DNA of 13,156 bases. It comes from an uncultured Thermomonas sp. Its GTDB lineage: Bacteria; Pseudomonadota; Gammaproteobacteria; Xanthomonadales; Xanthomonadaceae. The stretch lies in contig CAMLJA010000021.1 in assembly GCA_946480065.1 (NCBI GenBank), positions 1-13,156 on the forward strand, written 5' to 3'. The notes beneath the pieces are model-generated. The model was given only the letters and a program-made list of their open reading frames with translations, did not search any database and had not been told where the DNA came from. Shown in pieces: positions 10,946-13,156 of this stretch. Every line of letters starts with the position of its first letter. Position 1 is the stretch's first letter. The position numbers and the translations under genes were made by a program.

Positions 10946-11899
10946 TCAGCCGCCGCGCGGCGGCGCCGGGTCGCCGTCGTCGGCCACGCCGCGCAGCAGG
11001 AGCCCGGCGATCGGGCGGCCGTCGGCGTCGGCGTGGAAGACGTGCAGGTCGCGCTGCGGGTAGGGGATGTTCAGGCCGTGGCCGATCAGCTCGTTGCGCA
11101 CCGCCTCGATCACGCGGCTGCGCGCCTCCACGAAGTCGTCGTTCATGGCGAAGGCCTGCAGCACCAGGTCCACGCTGCTCTCGCCCAGGTTGACCACGCG
11201 CACCAGCGGTTCCGGCTCGTCCAGCACCAGCGGCTCGTCCTGCGCGATCTGCAGCAGGATCTTGCGCGCCTGTTGGAGGTCGTCGTCGTAGCCCACGCCC
11301 ACCGTGACATCCATCCGCCGCTGCGGGAGCGAGGAGTAGTTGATGATGGGGGCGGTGGTGATCTCGCTGTTGGGCAGGATGATCACCCGGTGGTCGAAGG
11401 CGCGCAGCCGGGTCTGGAAGACGCGGATCTCCAGCACCACGCCTTCCTGCCCGGCCGCGACCACGTGGTCGCCGGCGCGGAACGGACGCAGCACGATCAG
11501 CATCACCCCCGAGGCGATGTTCGACAGCGAATCCTTCAGCGCCAGGCCCACCGCCAGCCCGGCGGCGCCCAGCACCGCGAACATCGAGGTGGTGGGGATG
11601 CCGATCGCGGTCAGCGCGGTCATGATGACCAGCACCAGCATCACCGCGTAGGCGATGTTGCGCAGGAAGCCGCCCAGGGTGACGTCCACGCCGGCGCGGC
11701 CCATGACCCGGTCCAGCCCGGTCGACAGCCTGCGCGCCAGCCAGCGGCCGAACATGAAGATCGCCAGCGCGGCCAGCAGCCGCAGCCCCCAGGCCTCCAG
11801 CAGCTGCAGCCAGTCGACGCCGCGCAGGTCGCGCACCAGCGAGGCGGCCTCCGGGTGGGTGGCCGCGGACGGGGCGAGGGCGAGGGCGGTCGAGCGCAT
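10946..11899 (-). CDS. Small-conductance mechanosensitive channel (MscS family)
   Basis: An inner membrane channel of the MscS family, which opens under membrane tension and releases solutes after hypo-osmotic shock. It has 317 residues (E. coli MscS has 286). There are three predicted membrane helices: about 36-56, 80-100, and a pore helix from about 104, with the Gly/Ala-rich signature VLGAAGLAVGLALKDSLSN at 109-127 and the RPFRAGD junction at 138-144. The beta domain (about 141-190) has VIILPNSEI at 172-180, and the alpha/beta vestibule ends at IPYPQRDLHVF (278-288). The last 20 residues are a variable tail. The start at 11899 is set by a Shine-Dalgarno AGGAG; a longer in-frame extension would run through the hairpin and into ppsA and is rejected. 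ppsA ends 74 bases upstream on the same strand. Confidence 0.95.
   Translation of the reverse strand: MRSTALALAPSAATHPEAASLVRDLRGVDWLQLLEAWGLRLLAALAIFMFGRWLARRLSTGLDRVMGRAGVDVTLGGFLRNIAYAVMLVLVIMTALTAIGIPTTSMFAVLGAAGLAVGLALKDSLSNIASGVMLIVLRPFRAGDHVVAAGQEGVVLEIRVFQTRLRAFDHRVIILPNSEITTAPIINYSSLPQRRMDVTVGVGYDDDLQQARKILLQIAQDEPLVLDEPEPLVRVVNLGESSVDLVLQAFAMNDDFVEARSRVIEAVRNELIGHGLNIPYPQRDLHVFHADADGRPIAGLLLRGVADDGDPAPPRGG
10949..10964. repeat. 16-base perfect palindrome at the convergent gene ends
   Basis: A perfect palindrome gccgccgc/gcggcggc without spacer, inside the last codons of the mscS-type gene and 8 bases past the receiver stop. It could form a small hairpin in transcripts from either side, but no T tract accompanies it. 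In such GC-rich coding sequence it may be chance. Confidence 0.4.
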
Positions 11900-11904
11900 G
11901 CGGT

Positions 11905-11909
11905 CTCCT
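11905..11909 (-). promoter_or_regulatory. Ribosome binding site of the mscS-type gene
   Basis: AGGAG on the minus strand, 5 bases before the ATG at 11897-11899. It supports the short start over the long upstream extension of the frame. Confidence 0.65.
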
Positions 11910-11914
11910 GTCGG

Positions 11915-11939
11915 GGCCGCGCCAGGTGGCGGCGCGGCC
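11915..11939 (-). terminator. Strong GC hairpin between ppsA and the mscS-type gene
   Basis: A perfect 9-bp stem ggccgcgcc/ggcgcggcc (11915-11923 with 11931-11939) with a 7-base loop, 34 bases past the ppsA stop and just before the mscS-type Shine-Dalgarno sequence. There is no T run on the minus strand, so it is not a textbook terminator; it may reduce read-through or protect the ppsA transcript end. Confidence 0.4.
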
Positions 11940-11973
11940 GAAGGAACAGGGTAACGCGATGCGCCGCGCCGGG

Positions 11974-13156
11974 TCAGCCGGCCTTCGCCTTGGCCAGGGC
12001 CAGCCAGGTGTCGACCACGGTGTCCGGGTTCAGCGACACCGATTCGATCCCCTGGTCCATCAGCCATTCGGCGAGGTCGGGATGGTCGCTCGGCCCCTGG
12101 CCGCAGATGCCGATGTACTTGCCCTTGGCGCGCGCGGACTGGATCGCCATCGACAGCATCTTCTTGACGGCCGGGTCGCGCTCGTCGAACAGGCCGGCCA
12201 CGATGGCGCTGTCGCGGTCCAGGCCCAGGGTGAGCTGGGTCATGTCGTTGGAGCCGATGCTGAAGCCGTCGAAGATCTCCAGGAACTCGTCGGCCAGCAG
12301 CGCGTTCGACGGGACCTCGCACATCATGATGATCTTCAGGGCGCTGCTGTCACCGGACGTGCTGCCCTGCACCAGGCCGTTCTCGCGCAGCACCTCGACC
12401 ACCTTGCGGCCTTCGTCCAGCGTGCGCACGAACGGGATCATCACCCAGACGTTGTCCAGGCCCATCGCCTCGCGCACGCGCTTGACCGCCACGCACTCCA
12501 GCGCGAAGGCGTCGCGGAAGCTGGGGTCGACGTAGCGCGAGGCGCCGCGGAACCCGATCATCGGGTTCTCCTCGTGCGGTTCGTACTTCGCCCCGCCCAG
12601 CAGGTTGGCGTATTCGTTGGACTTGAAGTCGGACAGCCGCACGATCACCGGCTTCGGGTACACCGACGCGGCGATGGTGGCGATGCCTTCCTTCAGTCGC
12701 TCGATGTAGAACTCCACCGGGCCGGCGTAGCCGGCGATGCGGGCGTCGATCTTCGCCCTGGTGGCGGCGTCCTGGGCGTCGTACTCCAGCAGCGCCTTCG
12801 GGTGCACGCCGATGTGGCTGGCGATGATCATCTCCAGCCGGGCCAGGCCGATGCCCGCGTTCGGCAGCTGGCCGAAGTCGAAGGCGCGGTCCGGGTTGGC
12901 CACGTTCATCATGATCTTCAGCGGCGCCGGCGGCATGTTGCCGAGGTCGGTGGTGGTGCGCTCGAAGGGCAGGGCGCCCTGGTAGATAAAGCCGGTGTCG
13001 CCTTCGGCACAGCTCACGGTCACGGTGTCGCCGTCGCGGATCGCATCCAGCGCGTTGCCGGTGCCGACTACCGCCGGCACGCCCAGCTCGCGCGCGATGA
13101 TCGCGGCGTGGCAGGTGCGGCCGCCGCGGTTGGTCACGATGGCGGCGCTGCGCTTC
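11974..13156 (-). CDS. ppsA: Phosphoenolpyruvate synthase, C-terminal part (cut by right edge)
   Basis: Makes phosphoenolpyruvate from pyruvate and ATP, releasing AMP and phosphate, for gluconeogenesis. About 394 codons are visible, roughly the C-terminal half of a protein normally near 790 residues. The phosphohistidine domain motif [11 protein letters not shown] carries the catalytic His (residue 10 from the GTG at 13137). The TIM-barrel PEP/pyruvate domain has [13 protein letters not shown] (167-179), NPMIGFRGA (191-199), MIPFVRT (233-239), GSNDMTQL (295-302) and the catalytic Cys345 in [10 protein letters not shown]. The reading frame stays open to the right edge, so the GTG is internal and not a start. 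No key residue is missing in the visible part. Confidence 0.97.
   Translation of the reverse strand, partial: KRSAAIVTNRGGRTCHAAIIARELGVPAVVGTGNALDAIRDGDTVTVSCAEGDTGFIYQGALPFERTTTDLGNMPPAPLKIMMNVANPDRAFDFGQLPNAGIGLARLEMIIASHIGVHPKALLEYDAQDAATRAKIDARIAGYAGPVEFYIERLKEGIATIAASVYPKPVIVRLSDFKSNEYANLLGGAKYEPHEENPMIGFRGASRYVDPSFRDAFALECVAVKRVREAMGLDNVWVMIPFVRTLDEGRKVVEVLRENGLVQGSTSGDSSALKIIMMCEVPSNALLADEFLEIFDGFSIGSNDMTQLTLGLDRDSAIVAGLFDERDPAVKKMLSMAIQSARAKGKYIGICGQGPSDHPDLAEWLMDQGIESVSLNPDTVVDTWLALAKAKAG

Noticed and set aside
11900..12322. N-terminal extension of the mscS-type gene into ppsA
   Set aside because: It overlaps ppsA and the GC hairpin in another frame. A good Shine-Dalgarno sequence and a normal MscS length support the start at 11899.

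Overview
The window is GC-rich chromosomal DNA, densely packed with genes. Protein sequences and codon use point to a gammaproteobacterium of the Xanthomonadaceae/Lysobacteraceae (Lysobacter, Luteimonas or Xanthomonas type). The placement rests on protein resemblance and is moderately sure; the species is not determined. No rRNA, tRNA, CRISPR array, insertion sequence or phage gene was seen. No stretch longer than about 205 bases lacks a gene.

Left part (1-3751), housekeeping genes. The C-terminal part of IMP dehydrogenase (guaB, cut by the left edge) is followed 58 bases later by GMP synthase (guaA); these are the two steps from IMP to GMP. Past guaA lies a tandem pair of palindromic elements with a 69-base period. 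Each has two hairpins, and the first starts inside the guaA stop region. Next comes tRNA adenosine deaminase (tadA). It converges on a small DUF2721 membrane protein gene so tightly that one CTAG supplies both stop codons.

Middle part (3752-10941), nucleotide second-messenger signalling. Oligoribonuclease (orn), the enzyme that clears pGpG in related bacteria, is followed 9 bases later by a 999-residue membrane diguanylate cyclase with a predicted periplasmic sensor of 14 propeller repeats. After an 80-base gap come three overlapping genes: a response regulator with a GGDEF cyclase domain (REC-GGDEF), a soluble GAF-GAF histidine kinase with a large insertion in its dimerisation domain, and a single-domain receiver. 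The two receivers are clearly similar and flank the kinase gene, which suggests one kinase with two phosphate acceptors. One would set c-di-GMP production; the other could be a sink, a competitor or a second output.

Right part (10942-13156), minus strand. A small MscS-type mechanosensitive channel lies downstream of phosphoenolpyruvate synthase (ppsA, cut by the right edge), with a strong hairpin between them.

The points most worth following are the tandem double-hairpin element with paired (compensatory) changes, and the co-location of c-di-GMP synthesis, its phosphorelay and the pGpG-clearing enzyme.
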